Assembly: GCA_965203685.1 (NCBI GenBank)
Contig: OZ241908.1
Span: 4,712,001 to 4,776,000 of the forward strand
Direction: 5' to 3'
Source of the DNA: VXYL01 sp965203685
GTDB lineage: Bacteria; Pseudomonadota; Gammaproteobacteria; Pseudomonadales; Azotimanducaceae
Length of the DNA: 64,000 bases
Shown here in pieces: positions 17,989 through 26,933 of the stretch. A model generated the notes under the pieces. The model searched no databases. It was not told the origin of the DNA and worked only from the letters and a program-made list of their open reading frames with translations. Both the position numbers and the translations under genes were made by a program. Numbering within the stretch: position 1 is the stretch's first letter; each line of letters begins with the position of its first letter.

Positions 17989-18173
17989 GACCGCCCTCCT
18001 GACCCCAACAGATTAAGCATACGCGCCGCGGCAGCGGGTGCAAGAGTTTCGGGAGACAAGCCGAGCGTTGGGACCGCGATCATCAACCTTAGCAGCCAGC
18101 GGCTACGCCCATCGAGGTACGCGGGCGTCCTCGGTAAGCATTGACCTTTCACCGAGCCGGAATGGCGCGCGCG

Positions 18174-19106
18174 TTACCGTTGTGCGGCCACGAACTGCGC
18201 GAATCGTTGCTCCAGGTAATCCCGCCTCGGCTGCAAAGGCCGCTCGTCCGGTACGCGCAAGCGATGAGACGCGAGGGCTTTGAGGCTCTCCAACAACGGA
18301 CCGTCCCGCCCCTCGAAGACGCTCTCGGCCACGTGGATGTGCAAGTCCGGATCGACACCGATCAGATGAGTATCGAAAGCTGTGTGATGCAACGTAGACA
18401 TGCAGATTCCGTTCGTCACAGACGCGGGACCGTCCTCCGTATCCGGCACGATGTGTGCGCCCACCAGCAGGTCTCGCAACGGCAATCCGCTGAAAGCGCA
18501 ACGGTAGCCGTAGGCAGATTTGGTCCGGCTGCTGAACCAAGCCTGGTGGTTGCGCTGCCTGCTTTCGACTACGTGATACGACCTTGGCCGAGACTCCGCA
18601 TCGCCTGCCAACAGGGCCTCGACCGAACTAACGTTCGCACTCGCTGAATCCGCCGCGGCCAAGAGGGCCCGGCCATCCCTGGGGCTGAACTGTGCAATCC
18701 AAACGGGCCAGATGGCTTCGTACACCGCCGGTTTAACCGCGCGGAAATAGATCAGTGGCGCCCTTCTTTCGAACGCAGTCCGCAGGCTGTCGTTGGAGTC
18801 TCGCGCCGTAACGCGCGCTAGGTCGTAAGGGACGAGTCCGGTCTCGAGGTCGAGGATGGAGCCCTGGTCCCTATACCAAGACCTGCGGCCGGCCCGCGGC
18901 GCGGTTGTTCTGACGCTCAAGGCCGCAGTCATCTGGCGCGGCTTGAAGATTCCCCGCGGCCGGCTGGCGAAACGCACGACGTCGCCGCGGAAATGGCATC
19001 CACCGTCGATGTCTTGCCACGCGAGACGTCCCCCGTTGGCGACGACCAATCGTTCCAAGGCCGCGAATGCCGCTAAACGGATCGGCCAGTCCGGGTCATC
19101 GATCAT
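18174..19106 (-). CDS. HNH endonuclease domain protein
   Basis: About 310 residues. The C-terminal third has an HNH_2-type nuclease core. CAFSGLPLRDLLVGAHIVPD supplies the first His, TNGICMSTLHHTAFDTHLIGV supplies the Asn/His pair, and DLHIHVAESVFEG follows. The N-terminal two thirds have the Tyr- and Trp-rich strands often seen in stand-alone 'putative restriction endonuclease' proteins. It may act as a type IV-like or modification-dependent restriction nuclease, but no partner methylase or specificity subunit is adjacent. The ATG at 19106 (MIDDPDWPIRL) is favoured over the frame's earlier start at 19172. Confidence 0.85.
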   Translation of the reverse strand: MIDDPDWPIRLAAFAALERLVVANGGRLAWQDIDGGCHFRGDVVRFASRPRGIFKPRQMTAALSVRTTAPRAGRRSWYRDQGSILDLETGLVPYDLARVTARDSNDSLRTAFERRAPLIYFRAVKPAVYEAIWPVWIAQFSPRDGRALLAAADSASANVSSVEALLAGDAESRPRSYHVVESRQRNHQAWFSSRTKSAYGYRCAFSGLPLRDLLVGAHIVPDTEDGPASVTNGICMSTLHHTAFDTHLIGVDPDLHIHVAESVFEGRDGPLLESLKALASHRLRVPDERPLQPRRDYLEQRFAQFVAAQR

Positions 19107-19316
19107 GGCTGGCTTACGATCAGGTATCTGGGCATGGCCACTCCGGCGCGTTGGCGTGACGAACTCTCGCACCCGGAGCGTAACTGTTCAGGGTGTATCC
19201 GTGCACGCTGGACCCGGGTTCGATCGGCTGTGGCGGCGAGGGCGGAGTGTCCAAAACGAGCGACCTAAGCCTCCCGCCTACACCCGGCACGAGCGTTGTG
19301 CGAACATCCCGCGCAA

Positions 19317-19925
19317 ATGACATCCGCAGCCACAACGCAGCAAGCCGCCGACGCCCTCCTGTTGGCCGTCCGGCCTCGCCAAGGTTGTTGGAGCGAGAAC
19401 GACTACCTTTGGCTCACAGACCACTGCACTCGATTGGTGGAGTTTGCCGACGGCCGCATCGAGGAGTTGCCGTCGCCGACCGATACGCACCAGACCGTCT
19501 TGGCGCTGCTCTTCCGCCTGTTCGACCGCCACGTCGACGCACGCGGCGGCGTCGTGCGCTTCACGGCCCTCCGGCTGCGAATCCGAGACGGCAGATTCCG
19601 CGAGCCCGACCTCCTTGCGCTGCTGGATGCTAACGACTCGCGACGGCAAGACCGGTATTGGCTTGGTGCCGACCTGGCATTAGAGGTCGTAAGTCCTGAC
19701 GACCCGGCGCGGGACTACCAAGAGAAACGGGGCGACTATGCAACCGCAGGCATAGCCGAGTACTGGATCGCGGATCCGGCTCGCGGCACGATCACCGTTC
19801 TCGAACTTCGCGGTGGCGAATACTCGAAGCATGGCGTGTTCGCGCGCGGCGACACCGCCACGTCACCGTTGATTGATGGACTGGCCGTGGATGTCGCGAC
19901 CGTATTCGATGAGCGGTCTGCGTAG
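19317..19925 (+). CDS. Uma2 family PD-(D/E)xK endonuclease
   Basis: A 202-residue Uma2/DUF820 protein. The order of motifs is typical: LVEFADGRIEELPSPTDTHQ, the catalytic-core REPDLL (Asp of PD), and LALEVVSPDDPARDYQEKRGDYA (ExK-type strand and helix). YWIADPARGTITVLEL and a C-terminal GLAVDV complete it. These are putative Mg2+-dependent nucleases that multiply in cyanobacteria and some proteobacteria; their biological role is unresolved. A second, deleted copy of the family is at 45010-45352. The ATG at 19317 gives the usual N-terminal length. It converges on the DUF5694 gene with a 4-bp gap. Confidence 0.92.
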   Translation: MTSAATTQQAADALLLAVRPRQGCWSENDYLWLTDHCTRLVEFADGRIEELPSPTDTHQTVLALLFRLFDRHVDARGGVVRFTALRLRIRDGRFREPDLLALLDANDSRRQDRYWLGADLALEVVSPDDPARDYQEKRGDYATAGIAEYWIADPARGTITVLELRGGEYSKHGVFARGDTATSPLIDGLAVDVATVFDERSA

Positions 19926-19929
19926 TCCC

Positions 19930-20683
19930 TCAATGAGTCTGCGTCGCGTCTCGTAGGTAAGGCAATGCCGACTCGACGACGACGTCCGATTCGACATGCG
20001 CGAAGTCCTTCAACACCGAGGTATGCCCTTGGCCGGCAATTACCAGCAGTCGTGCATCAGACGCGAAGTGGCGCTGTATGTTCGCGTACATCCGAAGGTT
20101 TCGGTTCCAGAAAGCGGCGGTCGAGTCCGCACCGATGAACGAGTCGCCTGCACCGACGGCGTTGGTTGACAGGTAGGCGGCCTTGTTTGCCCGATCGCGT
20201 TCATCCTCATTCGTGCGATTCAGCAAGTCCCTCAAGCTCATCGTAGCGTGTGCTTGGGCGTCCTCAGCGGCCATCGACGCGATGAGCGACTCGAACGCGG
20301 CCATCGCTTGGGGATCTTTGTGTGCCATGTAGTCTTGCAGGGTCCCGAACAGCATCGGCGGGCCCAACTCGTCGATACCATGTAGGCGGCTCAATCCGCT
20401 CGCCTCCGCAACGCGAGACGCCAGTTGGTGCAACTCTGTCGGGCCAAGCTCGAGTCGACGGGCGAGATACGCGCGATACTGCTCGTTCGTCTCGTCGTCG
20501 CGAGACGGATGGGCTTCGACGAGGACGTGGGTGGGCTTGAAACTGGCGAGCTTTCGCGCTACCGCCGCCAGGTACGCCTGACACGACGTCTCCATCACGT
20601 CGATCGGTTCGACTTCCACAGCATGGCCCGCTGCCGGGTCGGCATCGAAATGGAAAAACACCCACAAAGACGATGGTCGTCAT
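19930..20683 (-). CDS. DUF5694 domain protein with apparent frameshift near start
   Basis: A TraB-like DUF5694 protein of about 250 residues. The uninterrupted frame starts only at a TTG (20667). In the adjacent frame, an ATG at 20683 encodes MTTIVFVGV. Dropping one T from a run of five (20654-20658) joins the frames to give MTTIVFVGVFHFDADPAAG, restoring the family's 'F-H-F' strand. Downstream features are FKPTHVLVEAHPS, AYLARRLELGPTELHQLA, LLVIAGQGHTSVLK and a short C-terminal region. It may be a sequencing or assembly error in a homopolymer, a real lesion, or slippage. The family's function is unknown; TraB-type proteins are suspected proteases. Confidence 0.75.
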
Positions 20684-20790
20684 CACCGATCCTTGGTTCA
20701 CCCTTGCCGCCAACCCTACCGGGCGGCTGTAACGGCGACCAATGGTCGCCAAGAATCCACGCACGCCGGCTAGCCTCGAGCGGAACCGCT

Positions 20791-22761
20791 TCACTCCGGC
20801 AAAGCGAAGGCGACGTACTCCGACCCCGACGGCGGCCCAAGCCGACCGCCACCCGCTGCAATGACTACGAACTGCCTGCCAGCAGCGCGGTAGGCCGTGG
20901 GCGTCGAATGGCCCGCCGCCCACAGATCGGCATCCCAAAGGATCGAGCCGTCGCGAGCATCGAAAGCTCGAATCTTCATGTCCGGCGTCGCAGCGATGAA
21001 AACGAGACCCGACGCCGTCACCACAGGACCGCCGACGTTCTCGGCGCCGAGACCCAGCCCCGGGTGCGACAGGTACTCGCCGAACGGGACCTGCCAGTCG
21101 ACAGTGCGCGTCGCTAGGTTGATCGCGGTCAGTGTTCCCCACGGTGGCGCGTTGCCGGGCAGGCCGTCGGGGTCTCGCAGGGTCGTCGGGTCGGCGAAGA
21201 CGTGGCCGACCTCTGTCGTTCGGTCGTCGACCGTGAAGTCGTCGCCAGCCGTCAGCACGTAGCGCACGATGGCGATGCGCTCGAGTTCGCTTAAGTGGTC
21301 GAACTTCGGCATGGAGCCGCGGCCGAGATCGATGGCGGTGCGGATGTCCTTCCGGGTGAGCCGGTCGCCGACGCCGATGAGACTCGGCCCGCCGGCGCCG
21401 TACCGTTCTGCCCGGTCCTCGAACAGACCCTTGCGGTCGGCGCCGTGGCAACGGGCGCAGTGGGCGAAATAGGCGTTTCTGTCACTGAAGCCTGCCGGGA
21501 TCTCGAGGAGGCGAAGGACGCTCGCGGTTTCCTGGGCGTTGACGATCAAGGTGCCGGTGGTGGGCTCGAAGGCGGCACCGCCCCAACCGGCGCCCGCTTG
21601 AGCGCCCGGGAACACTAGCGAGCCAGTCAAGGTGGGCGGTTCCCAAGGGGTTTGGTCAAGCGACGCGACCACTTCCTCAACGGCAGCAGTCGCCCGGGGT
21701 CGTCGTTCGGTCGGCGCGAAGGACTGGCGGGTGAAGGTCAACGTCGAGACGCCTTGGCCGCCACGCTCTGCAGTCGCGGTCAAAGGTTCCCCGGTTTCCC
21801 GGTCCAGCAGGTACAGGTGACCTCGTCGCGTCGCCAGAGCGAGGGCCTCAATAACGACGCCGTCGCGCTCGAAAGCCACCAACGTGGGTGGCGAGGCCAA
21901 GCGGCCCGGCCAAGACTCACGCGCGTAGATGGGTTGGAACCAGCGCGCCTCCCCAGTTGATGCATCGAGCGCCAAAACGCCGCTGGCGTTCAGGTCGCCA
22001 GCCGGCGGCTCCGCCCCGAACGCCAACGGCATGCCCTCTTCCGTGGGTACAAACACGAGGCCCCTGGCGACGTCCGCCGCCATGGACGCCGCAGGCGCGC
22101 CACCTGACACGGGCTGGGTCGGAGTCTGCCAAGCGACCGCACCGTCGGCCACGCCAACGGCCAATACGACGCCATCGGAGCCGCCGTCGGATAACCCGAG
22201 CACGATCTGGTCGCCGAAGACGAGGCCGGGTTCTTGGACGGTGGGCGTGGCGCCCAGGATGTTCGACAGGTCGAGCCCGCCACTCTCGCCAAAGCCCGAA
22301 AGCGGCCGCCCGGTGTCCGGGTTCAATCCGAACAGGTGCGCTCCGGCGACGTAGAACAACCGGTTGCCAACGCCGGTCTGCTCACCCGACCACCACAGCA
22401 GGCCGCGCTGGCTATGCCCGATGCCGGCGTCGCCGACTTCGTGGCGCCAGAGTTCCTCGCCGTTCGCCGCGTTCAGCGCGAACGCATCCAACGTTGGCGA
22501 CAAGCCGTAGAGCACGCCGTCCACGACCAGCGGGCTCGTGTCCATGACCGAGATGCCCGGCGCCAACTCGCCCGCGTCGTAGCGCCACGCGACTTCGAGA
22601 GACGCGACGTTGGACGGATTGATGTCGGTCAACGGGCTGTAGTGGCTACGGGCCGCATCGCCCAGATACGCCGGCCAGTTGACGTCTGGTGCATCCGGGG
22701 CACAGGCGACGAGACCGACGCCGAAAGCGATCGACAACCATGCGCGCCGGGTCACGCCCAT
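20791..22761 (-). CDS. PQQ-type quinoprotein dehydrogenase with C-terminal cytochrome c
   Basis: About 656 residues. The signal sequence ends in a lipobox-like LVAC, so it may be a lipoprotein. The propeller begins NWPAYLGDAARSHYSPLTDIN and contains repeated 'W-motif' strands (GEELWRHEVGD, GEARWFQP, GSILWDADLW). A single heme c motif, CARCHGADRKG, lies about residue 435, where the propeller is interrupted by a cytochrome domain. PQQ binding is inferred from family resemblance to membrane-associated glucose/sorbosone-type quinoproteins, and the substrate is unknown. It is the third and last quinoprotein gene of the minus-strand run. The start is ATG 22761 rather than an upstream TTG. Confidence 0.88.
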   Translation of the reverse strand: MGVTRRAWLSIAFGVGLVACAPDAPDVNWPAYLGDAARSHYSPLTDINPSNVASLEVAWRYDAGELAPGISVMDTSPLVVDGVLYGLSPTLDAFALNAANGEELWRHEVGDAGIGHSQRGLLWWSGEQTGVGNRLFYVAGAHLFGLNPDTGRPLSGFGESGGLDLSNILGATPTVQEPGLVFGDQIVLGLSDGGSDGVVLAVGVADGAVAWQTPTQPVSGGAPAASMAADVARGLVFVPTEEGMPLAFGAEPPAGDLNASGVLALDASTGEARWFQPIYARESWPGRLASPPTLVAFERDGVVIEALALATRRGHLYLLDRETGEPLTATAERGGQGVSTLTFTRQSFAPTERRPRATAAVEEVVASLDQTPWEPPTLTGSLVFPGAQAGAGWGGAAFEPTTGTLIVNAQETASVLRLLEIPAGFSDRNAYFAHCARCHGADRKGLFEDRAERYGAGGPSLIGVGDRLTRKDIRTAIDLGRGSMPKFDHLSELERIAIVRYVLTAGDDFTVDDRTTEVGHVFADPTTLRDPDGLPGNAPPWGTLTAINLATRTVDWQVPFGEYLSHPGLGLGAENVGGPVVTASGLVFIAATPDMKIRAFDARDGSILWDADLWAAGHSTPTAYRAAGRQFVVIAAGGGRLGPPSGSEYVAFALPE

Positions 22762-22820
22762 GGGGAACGGCTCTGGCAAGGCTGGTGTCCCGGGTGCATT
22801 GGACTAGGCAGGCGATCTGC

Positions 22821-22845
22821 ATGCGGACGAGCACGCCCGCGCACC
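22821..22845. repeat. Palindromic repeat, half-element type B (diverged)
   Basis: ATGCGGACGAGCACGCCCGCGCACC is a diverged member, in two overlapping halves, of the 25-bp type B unit ATGCGGACGTGGACGTCC-GCGTACC found between other genes in this window. It occupies the short gap between two quinoprotein genes, just beyond the stop of the upstream one. Confidence 0.55.
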
Positions 22846-22852
22846 GGGCGGC

Positions 22853-24916
22853 TCAATAGCTGCCTGCGGGTAGAGCGAGGGCGACCAACTCGGCCTTCTC
22901 CGCGCCACCGCCGCCGGCCACCGCGATGTACTGGCGGCCGTTGTGCCAGTAGGTCATCGGTGCGCCGTGGAAACTGCGGTCTACGTAGACCTCCGCCAGG
23001 GTAGCGCCCGTCATCTTGTCGAGCGCACGCAGGTGACCTCCTTGGGCGTCCGGGCGGACGGCGACGCCGTCGGGCGTCGTGCCGAGATCGCCCTCCTCCA
23101 TGCTGGGCAGGAAGTCGATGAGGATCGTCTTGGTGACGAGTATCCCGCCCTCGGCGACCGCGCCGCCGGAGTGGCGGCTGCCGAGGTCCGGGAGATCGAG
23201 ATGCCGAATCGCCGGATGGTTCTTGGGGCCGGGGCCCTGGGCGACCTGGAAGACGTGCTCGCCGGTGTTCATGTCGATTGCCGTCAGGCGGCGGTACGGC
23301 GGTTTCAGGAGCGGCAGACCGCGCGGGCCGGCGACCGGTTGGTGCTTGACCTCGTAGCGGAACTCCGACGTGCCGGGTTCGAGTTGGCTGCGGGTCACGT
23401 TGTCCGCGGTGGCGACGACCGAGAGGCCGACCGGCAAGGTGAACGACGGCACGTACAGGATCCCGGTTTCGGGGTCGGCGGATGCGCCGGGGAAGCTGGC
23501 GCCCCCGCCTGCGCCGGGTACGACCAGCGTGCCGAGCTTGCCGTCCTCGCCCTCGACGATGAGCGGCTCGAAGATCGGGCCGAGCTTCAGCGTGGACGCG
23601 ATCTTGATCGCCTCTTCGCGAAGGGTCGGCGTGAAATCGATGAGGTCGTCCTCGGTGACGCCTTGGCGATCGAACGGTGGCGGCTTGGTTGGGAAGGGCT
23701 GCGTCGGCGAGAGTCGCTCGCCCGGAACCGTGCTCGGCGGCACCGGACGCTCCTCGATGGGCCAGACCGGTTCGCCCGTGGCGCGGTCGAAGACGTAGGT
23801 GAAAGCGGTCTTCGAGACCTGCGCCAAGGCCTTGATGGGCTTGCCGTCGACGACGATGTCCATGACGTTCGGTGCCGAGCCGATGTCGTAGTCCCAGATA
23901 CCGTGATGGACGGTCTGGAAATGCCACACCCGTTCGCCGGTCTCGACGTCGATGCAGATGATGCTCTCAGCGTAGACGTTGTCGCCGAGACGCTCGCCAC
24001 CGTAGTAGTCGTTGGTGGGCGTCGAGGTCGGGATGTAGACGTAGCCGAGTTCCTCGTCAGCGGCGAGCATCGCCCAGGCGTTGGTGTTGCCTTGCTCGCG
24101 CCAGGACTCGTTCTCCCAGGTCTCGGTGAACGGTTCGCCCTCTTGCGGGATGGTGTGGAAACGCCACTTGAACTCGCCCGTGCGCACGTCGTAGGCGCGG
24201 ATGTGGCCGGGCGGGTTGCGGTTCTCCGAGACGAAGTCGAAGACTTTCGACCCCACGATGATCGTGTCGCGGACCACGATCGGCGGCGCGCTGTGCGAGA
24301 TGTGCGCCATGATCCGGTCGTCCACGCCGAGGTCACCGGCGAGGTCGACCATGCCGTCAACGCCGAAGGCTGGATCCGGCTTGCCGGTGGCCGCGTCGAT
24401 GGACACGAGCTGCTTGCCGGACGTGACAACGAGGATGCGCTCGGCCTCGCCGTCGGTCCAGTACTCGATGCCGCGGGTGCGACGCGGCAGCATGGTCGGC
24501 AATCCTCGCGCCCAGCTCCGCGGATCATGGAGCCAGAGCTGTTCGCCGGTGGCCGGATCCAAGGCGGCGACCTGGCCGTGCGATGTGACGGCGTACACCT
24601 TGCCGCCGACCATGAGCGGTGTCGCGGTGAAGTTGCCGGTGTCGTAGGCCCCCTGGAGTCGCCGGTCCGCGGACTCCCAGCGCCAGGCGACTTCCAGTTG
24701 GCTGAAGTTCTCCGCGGTGATTTGGTCGAGCGGGGAATACTTGGTCGAGGCGAGGTCCTTGCCGTGATGCCGCCATTCACCGGCTGGGCCGGGGTCGGGA
24801 GGGGCGCAGCTTGCTAGGAGCAGGGCGGCGATGGCCAACGGTAGGCGGACGTTTGGTCCGCAGTGCGCGCGAAGATGCGGACGTGGACGTCCGCGTACCA
24901 GTCGTGGCACCGTCAT
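22853..24916 (-). CDS. PQQ-dependent quinoprotein dehydrogenase (paralogue 2)
   Basis: Up to 687 residues. A lipoprotein signal (LPLAIAALLLASC) precedes GEWRHHGKDLASTKYSPLDQIT and an eight-bladed-type propeller with GEQLWLHDPRSW, GEFKWRFHTIP, GERVWHFQTVHHGIWDYDIG and GGGGAEKAELVALALP. It is close to the next gene upstream (24913-26919), so the two arose by tandem duplication. Members oxidise alcohols, aldoses or other diffusible substrates in the periplasm. The ATG at 24916 overlaps the neighbour's TGA (ATGA). However, the 26 residues before a TTG at 24838 are Arg-rich and encoded by a palindromic repeat, so the true start may be that TTG. Confidence 0.9.
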   Translation of the reverse strand: MTVPRLVRGRPRPHLRAHCGPNVRLPLAIAALLLASCAPPDPGPAGEWRHHGKDLASTKYSPLDQITAENFSQLEVAWRWESADRRLQGAYDTGNFTATPLMVGGKVYAVTSHGQVAALDPATGEQLWLHDPRSWARGLPTMLPRRTRGIEYWTDGEAERILVVTSGKQLVSIDAATGKPDPAFGVDGMVDLAGDLGVDDRIMAHISHSAPPIVVRDTIIVGSKVFDFVSENRNPPGHIRAYDVRTGEFKWRFHTIPQEGEPFTETWENESWREQGNTNAWAMLAADEELGYVYIPTSTPTNDYYGGERLGDNVYAESIICIDVETGERVWHFQTVHHGIWDYDIGSAPNVMDIVVDGKPIKALAQVSKTAFTYVFDRATGEPVWPIEERPVPPSTVPGERLSPTQPFPTKPPPFDRQGVTEDDLIDFTPTLREEAIKIASTLKLGPIFEPLIVEGEDGKLGTLVVPGAGGGASFPGASADPETGILYVPSFTLPVGLSVVATADNVTRSQLEPGTSEFRYEVKHQPVAGPRGLPLLKPPYRRLTAIDMNTGEHVFQVAQGPGPKNHPAIRHLDLPDLGSRHSGGAVAEGGILVTKTILIDFLPSMEEGDLGTTPDGVAVRPDAQGGHLRALDKMTGATLAEVYVDRSFHGAPMTYWHNGRQYIAVAGGGGAEKAELVALALPAGSY
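24875..24899. repeat. Palindromic repeat, half-element type B, inside gene start
   Basis: ATGCGGACGTGGACGTCC-GCGTACC, a 25-bp unit whose core GCGGACGT..ACGTCCGC is self-complementary. It is identical to the right half of the elements at 28707 and 31227. Here it lies within the predicted 5' end of the downstream quinoprotein gene and would encode RLVRGRPRPHL-like residues. Confidence 0.75.
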
Positions 24917-26919
24917 CTTGGTAACGCCAATGCGACGAGTTCGGCCGGCTCTCGTCCGCCGCCGCCGGCCACTGCGATGTACTGGCGACCGTCGTGCCAA
25001 TAGGTCATCGGCGCACCGTGGAAGTGGCGATCGACCCACACTTCGGCGAGCACGGCCCCCGTTGCCTTGTCTAGGGCCCGGAGGTGGCCACCGGTCTGCG
25101 GCTCTTCTGTTTCTTCCTCCGCATCCTGTCCTGGATCGAAAGGCCGGGCGATTCTCGCTGGCAGGAAATCGATGAGGATCGACTTGGTGACGAGGATGCC
25201 GCCTTGCGCGACAGCGCCGGAACCGGCGTGGCTGCTGCCGAGGTCGGGAAGGTCGAGATGCTTGATCGCTGGATGGTCCTTGGGGCCAGGGCCTTGAGCA
25301 ACCTGGAAGACGTGCTCGCCCGTGTTCATGTCGATCCCCGTCAGCCGGCGGTATGGTGGCTTCAAGAGCGGCAGACCTTGCGGACCGCCCACAGGCTGGT
25401 ACTTGAGCTCGTAACGGTACGCCGAGGTGCCCGGTTCCGGCTGGCTTTGCGTGACATTGTCCGCCGTGCTGACCACGGAGATACCGGTGGGGCCGGTGAA
25501 CGAGTCCACGTAGAGAATCCCGGTATCTGGATCGATGGACGCGCCGGGGAAGCTGGCGCCGCCGCCAGCGCCCGGTACCACGAGGGTCCCGAGCTTGCCA
25601 TCCTCGCCCTCGACGATGAGTGGCTCGAAAATGGGACCGAGTTTCAGCTTGGAGGCGATCTCCAGCGCCTCCTCGCGCAGTTCCGGGGTGAAGTCGATGA
25701 GGTCGTCCTCGGTCGCGCCCTGGCGGTCGAACGGTGGCGGCTTGGTCGGGAACGGCTGCGTAGGTGAGAGCTGCTCCCCTGGCACGCGGCTCTGCGGCAC
25801 CGGCCGCTCCTCGATGGGCCAGACGGGTTCGCCCGTGACACGGTCGAAGACGTAGGCGAAGGCGGTCTTCGAGACTTGGGCCAACGCCTTGATCGGCTTG
25901 CCGTCGACCACGATGTCCATGACGTTGGGGGCCGAGCCGATGTCGTAGTCCCAGATGCCGTGATGCACGGTTTGGAAGTGCCACACCCGCTCGCCGGTCT
26001 CGACGTCGAGGCAGACGATGCTCTCCGCGAACAGGTTGTCGCCGGGGCGCTCGCCGCCGTAGTAGTCGTTGGTCGGCGTGGACAAGGGGATGTAGACGTG
26101 GCCGAGTTCCTCGTCGGCGGCGAGCATCGTCCAGGCGTTCGTGTTGCCCTGCCACCGCCAGGACTCGTTCCCCCACGTTTCCGTGAACGGTTCGCCCTCC
26201 TGCGGGATCGTGTGGAAGCGCCACTTGAGCTCGCCTGTCCGCACGTCGTAGGCCCGGATATGCCCGGGTGGATTGTCCATGCCCGAGACGTAGTCGTGGA
26301 TCTTGGAGCCGACGACCACCGTGTCGCGGACGACGATCGGTGGCGCACTGTGCGAGATGTTCGCCGTCACCCAATCGCGATCGCCAAGATCGCCGGTTAG
26401 GTCCACCATGCCGTTGTTCCCGAACGCCGGATCCGGCTTGCCGGTGGCGGCGTCGATGGACACGAGTTGCTTGCCGAGCGTCGCAACGAGAATCCGCTCC
26501 GCCTCGCCGTCGGTCCAGTACTCGATGCCGCGGGTGCGGCGTGGCAATTGGGTCGGCAGCTCCCGCGCCCAACTCCGTGGATCGTAGAGCCAGAGCTGCT
26601 CACCGGTCGCCGGGTCCAGGGCCGCGACCTGGCCGTGGGACGTTGCGGCGTACACCGTGCCGCCGACCATCAGCGGCGTCGCCGTGTAGCTGCCGGTGTC
26701 GTAGGCGCCCTGCAGGCGGGCGTCGGCGGACTCCCAGCGCCACGCGACTTCCAGTTGCGCGAAGTTCTCGGCGTTGACCTGGTCGAGCGCCGAGTACTTC
26801 GACGAGGCCAGGTCCGCCCCGTGGTGCGGCCATTCGCCGGCCGCGCCTGGGTCCGGTGGCGCGCAGGCCGTGACCAGCGCCAGGACGGCCGACAACAGGA
26901 TGTAGGGTGCTGTTTTCAT
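24913..26919 (-). CDS. PQQ-dependent quinoprotein dehydrogenase (paralogue 1)
   Basis: A 668-residue protein with a lipoprotein signal (MKTAPYILLSAVLALVTAC, Cys at 19). The propeller begins GEWPHHGADLASSKYSALDQ and contains GEQLWLYDPRSW, HSAPPIVVRDTVVVGSK, GELKWRFHTIPQEGEP and RVWHFQTVHHGIWDYDIGSAPN. The last motif holds the Trp/His/Asp cluster expected around quinone and metal in PQQ enzymes. No heme motif is seen, so electrons would pass to a separate carrier. The 5' ATG at 26919 lies 15 bp after the amidohydrolase stop. The open frame upstream of 26919 is spurious overlap with that gene. Confidence 0.92.
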   Translation of the reverse strand: MKTAPYILLSAVLALVTACAPPDPGAAGEWPHHGADLASSKYSALDQVNAENFAQLEVAWRWESADARLQGAYDTGSYTATPLMVGGTVYAATSHGQVAALDPATGEQLWLYDPRSWARELPTQLPRRTRGIEYWTDGEAERILVATLGKQLVSIDAATGKPDPAFGNNGMVDLTGDLGDRDWVTANISHSAPPIVVRDTVVVGSKIHDYVSGMDNPPGHIRAYDVRTGELKWRFHTIPQEGEPFTETWGNESWRWQGNTNAWTMLAADEELGHVYIPLSTPTNDYYGGERPGDNLFAESIVCLDVETGERVWHFQTVHHGIWDYDIGSAPNVMDIVVDGKPIKALAQVSKTAFAYVFDRVTGEPVWPIEERPVPQSRVPGEQLSPTQPFPTKPPPFDRQGATEDDLIDFTPELREEALEIASKLKLGPIFEPLIVEGEDGKLGTLVVPGAGGGASFPGASIDPDTGILYVDSFTGPTGISVVSTADNVTQSQPEPGTSAYRYELKYQPVGGPQGLPLLKPPYRRLTGIDMNTGEHVFQVAQGPGPKDHPAIKHLDLPDLGSSHAGSGAVAQGGILVTKSILIDFLPARIARPFDPGQDAEEETEEPQTGGHLRALDKATGAVLAEVWVDRHFHGAPMTYWHDGRQYIAVAGGGGREPAELVALALPR

Positions 26920-26933
26920 GAGTGTGTTTCCCG

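Noticed and set aside
22853..26572. A 1239-residue protein extending from the second quinoprotein gene
   Set aside because: The part upstream of 24916 lies antisense-frame over the first quinoprotein gene and is Arg-rich shadow sequence.
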